This document shows, one piece after another, positions 49,913 through 60,433 of a DNA stretch of 64,000 bases (positions are counted from its first letter, which is position 1; each line of letters begins with the position of its first letter). Source of the DNA: Alistipes sp. (GTDB lineage Bacteria > Bacteroidota > Bacteroidia > Bacteroidales > Rikenellaceae). The position numbers were made by a program, and so were the translations under genes. The notes under the pieces were generated by a model. That model made no database searches. It was not told the DNA's origin and was given only the letters and a program-made list of their open reading frames with translations. The DNA is taken from positions 62,001-126,000 of the forward strand of contig JAFQHI010000025.1 of the NCBI GenBank assembly GCA_017398045.1, written 5' to 3'.

Positions 49913-51499
49913 ATGCGTAAATATTGGTTACAACTGCTATGCACGCTTCTCCTCCTCGGTCTTACAGCCTGCGGAGGTGATGACCCGATAAGCGAAGAAC
50001 CCGAGCAGCCCGAAACGGAGCAGCCCGAGCCGGAACCCGAACCCGAACCCGAGCCGGAGCCTGAACCGCCCGCTCCACCTACGCCGCCCGCACCGGACAA
50101 ATTTCCCGACTACGGTGCCGTCAAGGCCTTTCCGACGGCTGTCGGTCACGGACGCAACGCCACGGGTGGTCGCGGAGGCGAGATTTACCACGTCACAAAC
50201 CTCAACGATTCGGGGGCAGGGTCCCTGCGCGATGCCGTGAGCCAATCGAACCGCACGATTGTCTTTGATGTGGCGGGTGTCATTACACTCAAATCGGTCT
50301 TGGTACTCAAGAGCAACCAAACCCTGCTGTTTCAGACCGCTCCTGGCGACGGCATCGAGATTTACAACAACCGTGTCGCCTCATCGGGTGCATCGAACCT
50401 TATTGTACGCTATATGCGTGTACGCACGGGACGTCAGGCTTCGAGCCAAGACAACATGGACGCCGGCGGTTTGTCGAGCGGAGCGGATGTGATTTACGAC
50501 CACTGCTCCTTCACGTGGGCCACGGACGAATGTTTCTCCATCAGCACCGACAACAAGGGGACCCGTCCGCAACGTATCACGCTCCAGCATTCAATCATCG
50601 GCCAGGGTTGCATGAACCACTCGGCCGGTGGGCTGATTCAGACCTCCGACACGGAGGGTGTGACCATCTTCCGCAACCTCATAATCGACAACGGAGCGCG
50701 TAACTTCAAGGTGAAGGGTCTCAACCAATATGTCAATAACGTGGTCTATAATTGGGGTTCGTCGAGCTGCTACGACATGAGCAACTCGGAGGGGCGTTCC
50801 GACACCCAAATCGAGAACAACTATTTCATTCAGGGACCCTGCTATGTATGGCGCAACACACCGGCCGAGAAGGTGAGCGCGGAGATTTACAACAACGCAG
50901 CCATCTGCTCACCGACAGGAGCCGGACACGCCTACTACGAAGTCCTCTCGCAGGAGAAGCCCACCAAACCCTTCACGCGCGGCAACGCCAACTTCGAGAG
51001 CTACTTCGCAGGCAACTATTTCGACAACAACACGGATGGTGTGCTGAACGGCGTTGAACTCACCACGGCAAATTTCGCCTCCTATTGCAGCGGCACGCCC
51101 ACCTTCCTCGCGTCGCCCTCCACGCTGCACCCCGCCATTGACGAGAAAACCTCGGCCGAAGCGGCCTATCGCTGGGTGGTGAACTACGTGGGAGCCTCAC
51201 TGCCCCAGCGCGACAAGGTCGATGGCTACATGATTGAGGAACTCCAGTCGCTCGGCACGAAGGGAACGATTTTCCGCGACCAACGCAAGGAGTTGCAGTA
51301 CCCCTTGGCCAACTCGTGGCAACAAATCGACACCTCGGACAACCGCCCGACGGATAGCGACAAGGATGGCATTCCCGATACGATTGAGGAGCAATACGGC
51401 CTCAACAAAAACGATGCATCGGATGCCGCCAAGATAGCCGAAAACGGCTATTCGAACATCGAAAACTACACCTTCCTGATGGAGGCAAACCGCAAATAA
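49913..51499 (+). CDS. PL1 pectate lyase lipoprotein with Pro-Glu linker
   Basis: A 528-aa lipoprotein (lipobox LTAC, Cys20). A linker of alternating Pro and Glu (about residues 28-60, EPEPEPEPEPEPP) lifts the catalytic domain away from the membrane. The lyase starts AFPTAVGHGRNATGGRGGEI, then VIYDHCSFTWATDECFSIST, with NGARNFKVKG and TSP3-like DSDKDGIPDTIEEQYGLN at the C-terminus. The PL1 core differs from the two other PL1 enzymes of the window: the FPGAEG motif reads FPTAVG and the NPR-type Arg segment is NGARNF, so specificity may differ. It lies between GH105 and a six-hairpin protein, all in one direction. Confidence 0.9.
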   Translation: MRKYWLQLLCTLLLLGLTACGGDDPISEEPEQPETEQPEPEPEPEPEPEPEPPAPPTPPAPDKFPDYGAVKAFPTAVGHGRNATGGRGGEIYHVTNLNDSGAGSLRDAVSQSNRTIVFDVAGVITLKSVLVLKSNQTLLFQTAPGDGIEIYNNRVASSGASNLIVRYMRVRTGRQASSQDNMDAGGLSSGADVIYDHCSFTWATDECFSISTDNKGTRPQRITLQHSIIGQGCMNHSAGGLIQTSDTEGVTIFRNLIIDNGARNFKVKGLNQYVNNVVYNWGSSSCYDMSNSEGRSDTQIENNYFIQGPCYVWRNTPAEKVSAEIYNNAAICSPTGAGHAYYEVLSQEKPTKPFTRGNANFESYFAGNYFDNNTDGVLNGVELTTANFASYCSGTPTFLASPSTLHPAIDEKTSAEAAYRWVVNYVGASLPQRDKVDGYMIEELQSLGTKGTIFRDQRKELQYPLANSWQQIDTSDNRPTDSDKDGIPDTIEEQYGLNKNDASDAAKIAENGYSNIENYTFLMEANRK

Positions 51500-51519
51500 C
51501 AACAAAAAAAATACAACCT

Positions 51520-53610
51520 ATGAAAAAACTACTCTTCGCAGCCGCCCTCTTTATTGTCGGCTGTACCACCCAGGAAAAGATTGACCGCGTAGCCCTTTTG
51601 GAGCGTAACAACCCCCACCTGACGGAGGTCGATACGCTCAACTCGCTCACGGTCGGCAATGGCGGATTTGCCGTCACGGTCGATGTGACGGGTCTGCAAT
51701 CCTTCCCCGAATTTTACAGCAAGGGCCTCCCGTTAGGCACGCAGAGCGATTGGGGCTGGCACTCGTTTGACAACCCCGAAAACTACCGCCACGAAGAGAC
51801 GTTGCGCGACTACGACTTCGGTCACGGCCAAATCGAGCCGTATGCCACCCAGCCCCGCGAGGGTCGTGGCAAGGATGCCGCCGATTGGTATCGCATCAAC
51901 CCCCACCGTCTGCACCTCGGCATTGTGGGTTTCGAAGGGCTGAATCCTGCGGAGCTGACCGACATCGACCAAAAGCTCGATATGATGAATGGCGTGATTC
52001 GCTCGTCGTTCTCGGTCGAGGGCGAAAAGATGAGCGTCACCACTTCGTGCGACCCCGCAGCCGACCGCTTTGCGGCCACGATTGTCGGCAAGAAGCACCT
52101 TCCCGTCGCCATCCGTTTTGCCTACCCCACGGGAGTACATACGGACGATGCCTGCGACTGGTCAGCCGACGAGAAGCACCAAACCGAGCTGATTGCCTCC
52201 ACCGAGCAGTCGGCTACGCTGATGCGCATGATTGATACGGTGCGCTACTACGTGCGTCTGGATTGGACGGGCAAGGCCACCATCGAGCAGAAGGGGCGCA
52301 ACCACTTCACGCTGACCCCCGAAGAGGACCAATGGACCCTCGCCGCCCACTATACCCCGATGGAGACGAAGGCCGCCTCCGAGCAGGCCGACATCCTCAC
52401 CATCGAACGAGATGCCGCCACCTTTTGGAACAACTTCTGGACCAAGGGCGGTGTGGTTGATTTCAGCCATTGCACCGACCCGCGTGCCAAGGAGTTGGAG
52501 CGTCGCGTCGTCCTCTCGCAATACCTCCTGGCCGTACAATGTGCCGGTGCAACCCCGCCCCAGGAGACGGGTCTTACGTACAACTCGTGGTTCGGCAAAT
52601 TCCACCTCGAGATGATTTATTGGCACCAGGCCCAATTTGCCCTCTACGGCCACGAAGATTTGCTGCTGCGCACCATGAAGTGGTACCACTCGGCTGCCGA
52701 TGGCGCACGCCACATTGCCGAGCGTCAAGGCTTCGAGGGTCTGCGTTGGATGAAGATGACCGACCCCACGGCCATGGAGGCCCCCTCGAAGACCGGCTCG
52801 TTCCTTATCTGGCAGCAGCCGCACCTGATTTACCTCTTGGATCTTTGCTACCGTGCCAACCCCTCGGAGGAGCTGCTGAAGGAGTATGAGCAGCTGGTCG
52901 AGGAGACGGCCGCCTTCATGTACGACTTTGCCGACTACAACCCCGAATTGGACCGCTACGAACTGCGCGGAGTGATTCCCGCACAGGAGACCCTGCGTGC
53001 CTCGGAGACCATCAATCCCCCCTTCGAGCTGTCGCAGTGGCATTGCGTGCTGTCGATGGCACAGCTCTGGCGTGAGCGTCTGGGCAAGGAGCGCAATCCG
53101 GAGTGGGACGACCTGCTGGCCAAGCTCTCGCCCCTGGCCTCGAAAGATGGTCTCTACCTCGCTGCCGAGACGGCTCCCCAGACCTATGAAGATATCCGCT
53201 TCACGTCGGACCACCCCGCCGTGCTGGGTGCCGTAGGTATCTTCCCGCACTCGCGCCTGGTGGACCCCGCCATCATGAAACAGACCCAGGAGTGGATTTG
53301 GGATAAGTGGAATTGGGAGAAGACCTGGGGCTGGGACTACCCGATGGTTTCGATGAACGCCACCCGTCTGGGCGAACGAGAGAATGCCGTAGCCGCCCTC
53401 CTGATGTCGAAGCGCACGAATACCTGCCTGAAGAACGGCCACAACTTCCAGGATGCCCGTCTGCGCTGCTACCTGCCCGGTAACGGAGGTCTGCTGACCG
53501 CCGTAGCCCTGATGTGTGCCGGTTGGGATGGTTGCAACGAGAAGAACCCCGGTTTCCCGAAGAATGGCGAGTGGGATGTACGCTGGGAGGGCATTAAGCC
53601 GTTGCCGTAA
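51520..53610 (+). CDS. Six-hairpin glycosidase-like lipoprotein, unclassified
   Basis: A 696-aa lipoprotein (FIVGC, Cys15). An N-terminal beta-sandwich (about 20-300, starting NSLTVGNGGFAVTVDVTGLQ) is followed by an (alpha/alpha)6 barrel: YNSWFGKFHLEMIYWHQAQF, HSAADGARHIAERQGFEGLR, RYELRGVIPAQETL and TWGWDYPMVSMNATRLGE. This is the GH65/GH95-like plan; Glu residues in KFHLEM and IPAQET are candidate catalytic groups. I cannot place it in a numbered family. Given its neighbours (GH105, PL1, DUF4450) it probably acts on a pectin side chain or oligosaccharide. It lies 20 bp after the PL1 gene. Confidence 0.75.
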   Translation: MKKLLFAAALFIVGCTTQEKIDRVALLERNNPHLTEVDTLNSLTVGNGGFAVTVDVTGLQSFPEFYSKGLPLGTQSDWGWHSFDNPENYRHEETLRDYDFGHGQIEPYATQPREGRGKDAADWYRINPHRLHLGIVGFEGLNPAELTDIDQKLDMMNGVIRSSFSVEGEKMSVTTSCDPAADRFAATIVGKKHLPVAIRFAYPTGVHTDDACDWSADEKHQTELIASTEQSATLMRMIDTVRYYVRLDWTGKATIEQKGRNHFTLTPEEDQWTLAAHYTPMETKAASEQADILTIERDAATFWNNFWTKGGVVDFSHCTDPRAKELERRVVLSQYLLAVQCAGATPPQETGLTYNSWFGKFHLEMIYWHQAQFALYGHEDLLLRTMKWYHSAADGARHIAERQGFEGLRWMKMTDPTAMEAPSKTGSFLIWQQPHLIYLLDLCYRANPSEELLKEYEQLVEETAAFMYDFADYNPELDRYELRGVIPAQETLRASETINPPFELSQWHCVLSMAQLWRERLGKERNPEWDDLLAKLSPLASKDGLYLAAETAPQTYEDIRFTSDHPAVLGAVGIFPHSRLVDPAIMKQTQEWIWDKWNWEKTWGWDYPMVSMNATRLGERENAVAALLMSKRTNTCLKNGHNFQDARLRCYLPGNGGLLTAVALMCAGWDGCNEKNPGFPKNGEWDVRWEGIKPLP

Positions 53611-53637
53611 GTCCAAAATGCAAAATTCAAAATTTAG

Positions 53638-53728
53638 AATTTAGAACCGACGATGCGAGTGAGTGCAGAGGCTGCTTGCAGACTATGCCGAACCGCGAGG
53701 AGGAAAAGCCTGCAAAGCAGGGTTAATT
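53638..53728 (-). repeat. 91-nt intergenic repeat element, copy B
   Basis: Reverse complement of 41256-41346 with 3 mismatches in 91 positions. It lies between the two six-hairpin protein genes, preceded by an AT-rich run (53611-53646). Confidence 0.85.
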
Positions 53729-53794
53729 CAAAATTGAGATTCAATTATTAAAATCTTAATTCAATAAACAAACAACTATATTCAATTTTTGAAT

Positions 53795-56700
53795 ATGAAG
53801 AGACTTTGCCTGGGACTGTTGTTGTTGGCCGCGAGTGCAACGGCACAACAGCAACAGAAACCGCAACTGAACGAGGATTACACCTTCAACAAAACGACCT
53901 TTGCACCCCGTCCGCTCCACTATCGTCCCGATGGAAACAGCGCAGTGGTGGTCGATGGCAAGGCACGTTTTAATCGCGCCCTCTATGGCGCACATACGGG
54001 CTTTCGCGTCGAGTGCAGTGACCGCCCCGAATTCGGTATCTACCTGCCGGGCATGGGTGGCAACCTCTCGCTCTCGCTCCCCGAAGGGCCGTGCGAAGCG
54101 CGTTATACCCCGGGCAAGATGAACTACCTGCAAGGGGGTATCGCCATCGAAGTACAAATCATCCGCGAGGGGGAAGATGTGGTCCTTTGGCGCATCGAAA
54201 ACACCACCTCAAAACCCCTGACCATTGGCTATCGCTTTGGCGGTGTGAGTGGCAAAAAATTCTACCGCAACGGTGACCTGGGCGTGGATGACCCCGAGGC
54301 CTTTTCGTTTGATGCAGCCGCCTGCACGACGAACCAATACACGCTCGACGGAGCGCGTGTAGGGGTGGCCTACGAAGCGAAAGCAAAGGGTGAGATAACG
54401 CTGATTATCCCCTTTAAGAAGAAACAATTAAGTCGCCTTCCTCATCTGGTTGGCGAGGCGAAGATTTCGGGCGGTAAGGTCTGCTACATGGCCTACTTCC
54501 CGCGCCACGAACAGCCCCACACGCAGGCCGAATTGGCAGCCCTCTTTACGAAGGCCGAAGAGCAGCGCAAAGCCCTCACCGAGAGTATTCGCATCGAGAC
54601 GCCTGACCCGTGGCTCAACCCCGTGGGCGAAGCGTTGGCCATCGCTGCCGACGGTATCTGGAGCGGTCGCACCTGGTTGCATGGTTCGATTGGTTGGCGC
54701 ACCGAACACCTCGGTTGGCGCGGAGCCTATGTCGGCACATCGCTCGGCTGGACGGAGCGTGCGCGTACCCACTTCCGCACCTATGCCGCCAACATGGTGC
54801 GCGACGTAGAGCCGATGTTCGACCACCCGCGACAGGACTCGACGCTGAACCTGGCACGTGCCGAGAAACGATGGGGAACCCCCATGTACAGCAACGGTTA
54901 CATCTGCCGTCGTCCGGGCAAGCGCGAGATGTCGCACTACGACATGAATCTGGTCTATATCGACGCCCTGTTGCGCCACATCCGTGCAACGGGCGACGAG
55001 GCGTTTATGCGCGAGATGTTCCCCACACTGAAACTCCACCTGGAGTGGGAGAAGCGCAACTTTGACCCCGATGGCGACCACCTCTACGATGGTTACTGCT
55101 GCATCTGGGCGAGCGATGCCCTCTATTACAACGGAGGTGCAGCCACCCACTCCTCGGCCTACAACTACTTCGCCAACCGCGAGATGGCACGCATTGCCGA
55201 GCGTATCGGTGAAGATGCAACCCCCTATCGCCAAGAGGCCGAAGCGATTCAGCAGGCGATGCTCGAAAAGTTGTGGGATGCGGAGGATAACCGTTGGGGC
55301 GAATACCGCGATGCGATGGGGCTTCAGCGACTCCACACCTCGCCTGCCCTTTGGACCATCTACCACGCCATCGACTCGGAGGTGGGTTCACCGACACATT
55401 GGGCCACCACGGCCGACTACATCCGCCAGCTCCCCCACCTGCCCGTCCGCTCAACCGACCTCGAGGAGGAGTATTGGGTACCTGCCACCTCCGATTGGCA
55501 ACCCTACATCTGGTCGATAAACAACGTAGCGATTGCCGAGGTGATGCACGCAGCCCTCGCCTATTGGCAGGCCGGTTATTCGGAGCAGGCCTTCCACCTG
55601 ATGAAGGGCATCGTCATGGATAATATGTACCTCGGCACGACTCCGCTGAACTTTGGTCAAATCAGCTACCTCGATGCCGCGCGTGGCGAGTGCTACCGCG
55701 ACTTTGCCGACCCGATTGGTGTCTGGTCGCGTGCGCTGACCGAGGGTCTGTTCGGTATTCGTCTCGACCTCATCGCCGGAAAGGTCACCATCGCTCCGGG
55801 CTTCCCGCAAGCGTGGGACCACGCCTCGATTCACCTGCCAAAGGTCAATTACAGTTTCAAGCGCGACGGCAACAAGCTCACCTACACCATCGAACACCGC
55901 TATCCGCAGGAGACCACCCTCGCCTTTATGTTCAACCCGCAGGGGCTTCGTCGCATGGTTTGCTACAATCGGGAGGGAGAGCCGGTCTATGAGACGGAGT
56001 GGCACGCGCACGATACCGCCACGTCGTGGGGGCGTCAGCGCATCGAGTTGCGCAACGCCGACTACCACCGCATCGAGCTGGAGTATCGAAGCCTGCCCGA
56101 GCAGCCTGCACCGCATCGACCTGCTACTACATCGGCTCCACAGCGTGCGAACAACGCCCTGCAAGGCACGCTACGCACACGCACCATCGACCTTACGACG
56201 AGCTACAACGCCTCGGTTACCGACATCTATCGCAACGAATACCTTTCGCCCCGTCCGAAGGCCACCACGCTCCAAATCCCGAAGCAGGGATATGGCGATT
56301 GGTGCCATCCGCAGGCGATGGTCGAGATTGACGACAAGGGGTTGCGCGAGCTGCTTGCGAAGCACGCCATCGATGCTAAAAACGGCCTCATAGAGGTGAC
56401 ATTCGACGGCACCAAAATCCCCTTCCGATTAGCCCACACGGGCGAAAACGTCCTCTACACCTCACGCTGGGACAACTACCCCACCGAGGCCGAAGTACCC
56501 CTCAAAGGTCGGGGACGAAAGCTCCTGCTTATGATGGCCGGTTCGACCAACCATATGCAGAGCCACATCTCGAACGGTCGCCTGACGGCCCATTACACCG
56601 ACGGCACGACCGCGACACTCGAGCTGGTCAATCCCGACAATTGGGCCTCGATTGAGCAGGTGGGTATCAACGACGGCTATTCGTACCGCGCACCCGCCTT

Positions 56701-56908
56701 GTGGCGACTTTCGCTCGAAAACGGCACGTTGAGCCGCACGCTGGACAAGGATATGGGCATCGAGGGCATCAACCGCATGATTCCGGGCGGTGCTGCCACG
56801 CTCGTCGAGATGGAGATTGACCCGACGAAGGAGTTGCAATCGCTCCGCCTCGAAAGCCTTTCGAACGATGTGGTGATTGGCCTGATGGGCATCACGGTAA
56901 CAGAATAA
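53795..56908 (+). CDS. DUF4450-type six-hairpin glycosidase-like protein
   Basis: A 1037-aa secreted protein (signal KRLCLGLLLLAASATAQ). The N-terminal beta-rich half-domain (20-280) has FNKTTFAPRPLHYRPDGNSA and EFGIYLPGMGGNLSLSL, which I associate with DUF4450. Residues about 285-700 form an (alpha/alpha)6 barrel: WLHGSIGWRTEHLGWRGAYV, GYCCIWASDALYYNGG, EEYWVPATSDWQPYIWSIN, and DPIGVWSRALTEGLFGIRLD. The C-terminal 300 residues are beta-rich. It is probably a glycosidase for a pectin side chain; the reaction is unknown. ATG 53795 is chosen over a TTG at 53789. The 91-nt repeat upstream separates it from the preceding gene, and no promoter is clear. Confidence 0.75.
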   Translation: MKRLCLGLLLLAASATAQQQQKPQLNEDYTFNKTTFAPRPLHYRPDGNSAVVVDGKARFNRALYGAHTGFRVECSDRPEFGIYLPGMGGNLSLSLPEGPCEARYTPGKMNYLQGGIAIEVQIIREGEDVVLWRIENTTSKPLTIGYRFGGVSGKKFYRNGDLGVDDPEAFSFDAAACTTNQYTLDGARVGVAYEAKAKGEITLIIPFKKKQLSRLPHLVGEAKISGGKVCYMAYFPRHEQPHTQAELAALFTKAEEQRKALTESIRIETPDPWLNPVGEALAIAADGIWSGRTWLHGSIGWRTEHLGWRGAYVGTSLGWTERARTHFRTYAANMVRDVEPMFDHPRQDSTLNLARAEKRWGTPMYSNGYICRRPGKREMSHYDMNLVYIDALLRHIRATGDEAFMREMFPTLKLHLEWEKRNFDPDGDHLYDGYCCIWASDALYYNGGAATHSSAYNYFANREMARIAERIGEDATPYRQEAEAIQQAMLEKLWDAEDNRWGEYRDAMGLQRLHTSPALWTIYHAIDSEVGSPTHWATTADYIRQLPHLPVRSTDLEEEYWVPATSDWQPYIWSINNVAIAEVMHAALAYWQAGYSEQAFHLMKGIVMDNMYLGTTPLNFGQISYLDAARGECYRDFADPIGVWSRALTEGLFGIRLDLIAGKVTIAPGFPQAWDHASIHLPKVNYSFKRDGNKLTYTIEHRYPQETTLAFMFNPQGLRRMVCYNREGEPVYETEWHAHDTATSWGRQRIELRNADYHRIELEYRSLPEQPAPHRPATTSAPQRANNALQGTLRTRTIDLTTSYNASVTDIYRNEYLSPRPKATTLQIPKQGYGDWCHPQAMVEIDDKGLRELLAKHAIDAKNGLIEVTFDGTKIPFRLAHTGENVLYTSRWDNYPTEAEVPLKGRGRKLLLMMAGSTNHMQSHISNGRLTAHYTDGTTATLELVNPDNWASIEQVGINDGYSYRAPALWRLSLENGTLSRTLDKDMGIEGINRMIPGGAATLVEMEIDPTKELQSLRLESLSNDVVIGLMGITVTE

Positions 56909-56945
56909 ATTCAAGATTTAGAATTCATAATTTAGAATTATACAT

Positions 56946-56953
56946 TATATTTG
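56946..56953 (+). promoter_or_regulatory. Candidate -7 box of the ychF operon
   Basis: TATATTTG, 40 bp before the ychF ATG, next to an AT-rich repeat (56909-56940). No TTTG at the -33 distance. Confidence 0.5.
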
Positions 56954-56993
56954 CACGCGCAAAATTTAAGATAACACACAAAACGAAATAATC

Positions 56994-58094
56994 ATGGCAT
57001 TACAATGCGGCATTGTGGGTCTGCCGAACGTCGGCAAATCGACCCTTTTCAACTGTCTGTCGAATGCAAAGGCACAGGCAGCCAACTTCCCCTTCTGCAC
57101 CATCGAACCCAACGTGGGTGTCATCACCGTACCCGACGAGCGTCTGGTTCGTCTGGCCGAAATCGACAAGCCGAAGCGCGTCATCCCCACCACGATTGAG
57201 ATTGTCGATATCGCGGGTCTTGTAAAGGGTGCCTCGAAGGGCGAGGGTCTGGGCAACAAATTCCTCGGCAACATCCGCACTACGCACGCCATTATCCACG
57301 TCTTGCGTTGCTTCGAGAATGGCAACATCACCCATGTCGATGGCACGATTGACCCCGTGCGCGACAAGGGGGTGATTGATACGGAGCTTCAGCTCAAGGA
57401 CCTCGAGACGATTGAGAACCGCCTGGCCAAGACCCAGAAGCAGGCTGCCGTAGGTGGCGACCGTCAGGCCAAGCGTGCCGTGGAGCTGCTCTTGCAGTAC
57501 AAGGCACTACTCGAGCAGGGCAAGAATGCCCGCGAGTTGGAGATTGAGCCGGAGGATAAGAAAATTGTGGCCGAGCTGTGTCTTTTGACCAACAAGCCGG
57601 TGCTGTATGTCTGCAACGTCGATGAGAAGTCGGCCGTGACGGGCAACGAGCATACGGAGGCCGTGAAGCGTGCCATTGCCGACGAGAAGGCCGAGATGCT
57701 GATTGTGGCGGCTGCCACCGAGGCCGATATTGCCGAGTTGGAGAGCTACGAGGAGCGTCAGATGTTCTTGGAGGATTTGGGCCTTCAGGAGTCGGGCGTA
57801 TCGCGTCTGATTAAGGCGGCATACAAATTGCTCAATCTCGAAACCTTCTTCACGACGGGTGCCGACGAGAGCCGTGCCTGGACCTACACGAAGGGCATGA
57901 AGGCTCCGCAGACGGCCGGTGTGATTCATACCGACTTCGAGCGTGGCTATATTCGTGCCGAGGTTATCAAGTATGAGGACTACGTGACGCTCGGTTCGGA
58001 GAAGGCCTGCCGCGATGTGGGCAAACTCAGCATCGAGGGCAAGGAGTACATCGTGCAGGATGGCGACATCATGCACTTCCTGTTCAACGTATAG
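56994..58094 (+). CDS. ychF: Obg-family ATPase YchF
   Basis: A 366-aa P-loop protein of the YchF/OLA1 family, an Obg-like NTPase that binds ATP and associates with ribosomes. Motifs are GIVGLPNVGKSTLFNCLS (Walker A), FPFCTIEPNVG (switch I), VDIAGLVKGASKGEGLGNKF (G3), VCNVDE (in place of NKxD, typical for ATP preference) and the C-terminal TGS domain ending IVQDGDIMHFLFNV. It leads a tight operon with a SIMPL protein (14 bp), gltX and galM. Confidence 0.97.
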   Translation: MALQCGIVGLPNVGKSTLFNCLSNAKAQAANFPFCTIEPNVGVITVPDERLVRLAEIDKPKRVIPTTIEIVDIAGLVKGASKGEGLGNKFLGNIRTTHAIIHVLRCFENGNITHVDGTIDPVRDKGVIDTELQLKDLETIENRLAKTQKQAAVGGDRQAKRAVELLLQYKALLEQGKNARELEIEPEDKKIVAELCLLTNKPVLYVCNVDEKSAVTGNEHTEAVKRAIADEKAEMLIVAAATEADIAELESYEERQMFLEDLGLQESGVSRLIKAAYKLLNLETFFTTGADESRAWTYTKGMKAPQTAGVIHTDFERGYIRAEVIKYEDYVTLGSEKACRDVGKLSIEGKEYIVQDGDIMHFLFNV

Positions 58095-58108
58095 CAACAC
58101 ACAAGCAC

Positions 58109-58837
58109 ATGAGCAACGCAAAGTATTGGATTATCGGTTTGGCCGTTGTGGTGGCCGCAGGGCTGCTCGGCCGTGCCTACACCTACAAATTCCGCACCCA
58201 GCAGACCATCGTCGTCACGGGTTTGGGCGAGACGGAGTTTTCGTCCGACAAAATCGTCTGGTCGGGAACACTGACGGCCGAAGCCCCCACCGCTGCCGAG
58301 GGCTATGCCCAAATCGAGAAGAGCAAGGCGAAGGTGCTGCACTACATCACCTCAAAGGGGGTTGATACGAAAAGTGTGGTCTTTGAGTTTGTCAATGCCA
58401 ACAAGCAATACCAGCCTCTCTACAACGCCAACGGCAATTGGATGGGACAGCGTTTCACGGGCTATGAACTGCGCCAACGCTTTGTCATCGAGTCGGAGGA
58501 TGTGGAGCTTATCGAGGAGATTTCACGCGAGATTTCCTCGCTCATCGCCCAAGGGGTTGCCATCGAGGCCTACGCCCCCGATTACTACTACACGAAGCTC
58601 GACGACGTGAAGATGGGCCTTATCGAGAAGGCCTCGGCCGATGCCCGTCAGCGTGCCGAGAAGATTGCCTCGAATGCCGGTACGAAGCTCGGTCGTGTGC
58701 AGTCGGCCCGCATGGGTGTCTTCCAAATCACAGGAGCCAACACCAACGAGAGTTTCTCGGCCGGAGGTTCGTTCAACACCTCCTCGCGCCAAAAGAAGGC
58801 CCGCATCACGATGCGCATCGAATACCGCGTCAAATAA
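58109..58837 (+). CDS. SIMPL-domain (DUF541) membrane-anchored protein
   Basis: A 242-aa protein with an N-terminal membrane anchor (about 5-24) and a SIMPL/DUF541 domain: IVVTGLGETEFSSDKIVW, YAQIEKSKAKVLHYITSKGV, FVIESEDVELIEEISREIS, ASADARQRAEKIASNAGTKL and a final KKARITMRIEYRVK strand. SIMPL proteins form oligomeric envelope rings and have been linked to stress tolerance; the precise role here is unknown. It lies 14 bp after ychF and 28 bp before gltX. Confidence 0.9.
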   Translation: MSNAKYWIIGLAVVVAAGLLGRAYTYKFRTQQTIVVTGLGETEFSSDKIVWSGTLTAEAPTAAEGYAQIEKSKAKVLHYITSKGVDTKSVVFEFVNANKQYQPLYNANGNWMGQRFTGYELRQRFVIESEDVELIEEISREISSLIAQGVAIEAYAPDYYYTKLDDVKMGLIEKASADARQRAEKIASNAGTKLGRVQSARMGVFQITGANTNESFSAGGSFNTSSRQKKARITMRIEYRVK

Positions 58838-58865
58838 GCAAATTACAAAAAACAAACATAAATAG

Positions 58866-60401
58866 ATGGAAAGAGAAGTTCGCGTGCGTTTTGCACCCAG
58901 CCCCACCGGCCCGCTCCACATTGGCGGTGTCCGCACGGCTCTTTATAACTACCTGTTTGCCCGCAAGCATGGCGGCAAGATGATTCTGCGCATCGAGGAT
59001 ACCGATTCGCAGCGTTTCGTTCCCGGTGCCGAGGAGTATATTCTCGAGTCGCTGAAGTGGTGTGGCATCGAAATCGACGAGGGTGTCGGTGTCGGTGGTC
59101 CGCACGCTCCCTATCGCCAGAGCGAGCGTAAAGAGATTTACCTCAAATATGCCCTGCAACTCGTCGAGGCGGGTTGGGCCTACTACGCCTTCGACTCGGC
59201 CGAATCGCTCGATGCCCGTCGCAAGGAGGCCGAGGAGGCCGGTCGTGCCTTCGCCTACAACCACGAGGTACGCGAGCAGCTCGAGACGTCGCTCCGTCTG
59301 TCGCAGGAGGAGGTCGAGGAGCGCATCGCCCGTGGCGACCAATATGTGATTCGTTTCAAGATGCCAGTAGATGAGGTGGTCAAGATGGACGACCTGATTC
59401 GCGGTCATGTGGAGGTCAACACCTCGACCCTCGACGACAAAGTACTCTACAAATCGGCCGACCAACTGCCGACCTACCACCTGGCAAACATCGTCGATGA
59501 CCACCTGATGGAGATTTCGCACGTGATTCGTGGCGAGGAGTGGTTGCCTTCGTTGCCGCTGCACTACCTCCTCTACCGCGCCTTTGGTTGGGAGGATACG
59601 AAGCCTGAATTTGCCCACCTGCCCCTGCTCTTGAAGCCGACCGGTGGCGGTAAGCTCTCGAAGCGCGATGGCGACAAGATGGGATTCCCCGTATTCCCCC
59701 TCTTCTGGACCTCGCCCAAGACGGGTGAGACGGCACGTGGCTACCGCGAGGATGGCTACTTCCCCGAGGCCTTTATCAATATGCTGGCCCTCCTGGGTTG
59801 GAATCCGGGTACGGAGCAGGAGCTGTTCTCGATGCAGGAGCTGATTGCCGGTTTCTCGCTCGACCGCGTATCGAAGTCGGGCGCACGTTTCCAGCCCGAC
59901 AAAGCCAAGTGGTTCAACGCCCAATATATGCACCGCAAGACGAACGAGGAGTTGGCCGCCATCTATCAGCCGACGCTCCGCGAGCATGGCATCGAGGTGT
60001 CGGACGAGGTGGCCGGCAAGGCGGCAGGCATCATGAAGGAGCGCGCACAGCTCGTCACCGACCTCTGGGACCTCACGTCGTTCTTCTTCGTGGCTCCCAC
60101 GACCTACGAAGAGAAGCAGGCCAAGAAGTATTGGAAGGGCGAGAACCCCCGCATCCTGAAGGAGGTGAGCGAGGTATTGGCCTCGATTGAGGACTTCTCG
60201 TTGGAGAACACCGAGCAGATTGTCCACGCCTGGATTCAGGAGAAGGGCTACGGCATGGGCCAGGTGATGAATACGCTGCGCCTTGCCCTGGTGGGTGCCG
60301 GCAAGGGTCCGGGTATGTACGATGTGACGGCCTTCATCGGTAAGGAGGAGTGCCTGAAGCGCATCGACAACCTCTTTGCCACCTTAACACCTGCCGAATA
60401 A
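58866..60401 (+). CDS. gltX: Glutamyl-tRNA synthetase
   Basis: A 511-aa class I synthetase. It starts [20 protein letters not shown] (HIGH variant) and carries [13 protein letters not shown] (KMSKS loop). The anticodon-binding C-terminal domain is complete ([20 protein letters not shown]). It charges tRNA-Glu; since glnS is also present, the organism does not need the amidotransferase route for Gln-tRNA. Spacing to the SIMPL gene is 28 bp and to galM 32 bp, with no terminator between, so the four genes are probably transcribed together. Confidence 0.97.
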   Translation: MEREVRVRFAPSPTGPLHIGGVRTALYNYLFARKHGGKMILRIEDTDSQRFVPGAEEYILESLKWCGIEIDEGVGVGGPHAPYRQSERKEIYLKYALQLVEAGWAYYAFDSAESLDARRKEAEEAGRAFAYNHEVREQLETSLRLSQEEVEERIARGDQYVIRFKMPVDEVVKMDDLIRGHVEVNTSTLDDKVLYKSADQLPTYHLANIVDDHLMEISHVIRGEEWLPSLPLHYLLYRAFGWEDTKPEFAHLPLLLKPTGGGKLSKRDGDKMGFPVFPLFWTSPKTGETARGYREDGYFPEAFINMLALLGWNPGTEQELFSMQELIAGFSLDRVSKSGARFQPDKAKWFNAQYMHRKTNEELAAIYQPTLREHGIEVSDEVAGKAAGIMKERAQLVTDLWDLTSFFFVAPTTYEEKQAKKYWKGENPRILKEVSEVLASIEDFSLENTEQIVHAWIQEKGYGMGQVMNTLRLALVGAGKGPGMYDVTAFIGKEECLKRIDNLFATLTPAE

Positions 60402-60433
60402 GCCGACTTACGAACCTTAAAACAAGCCATACC

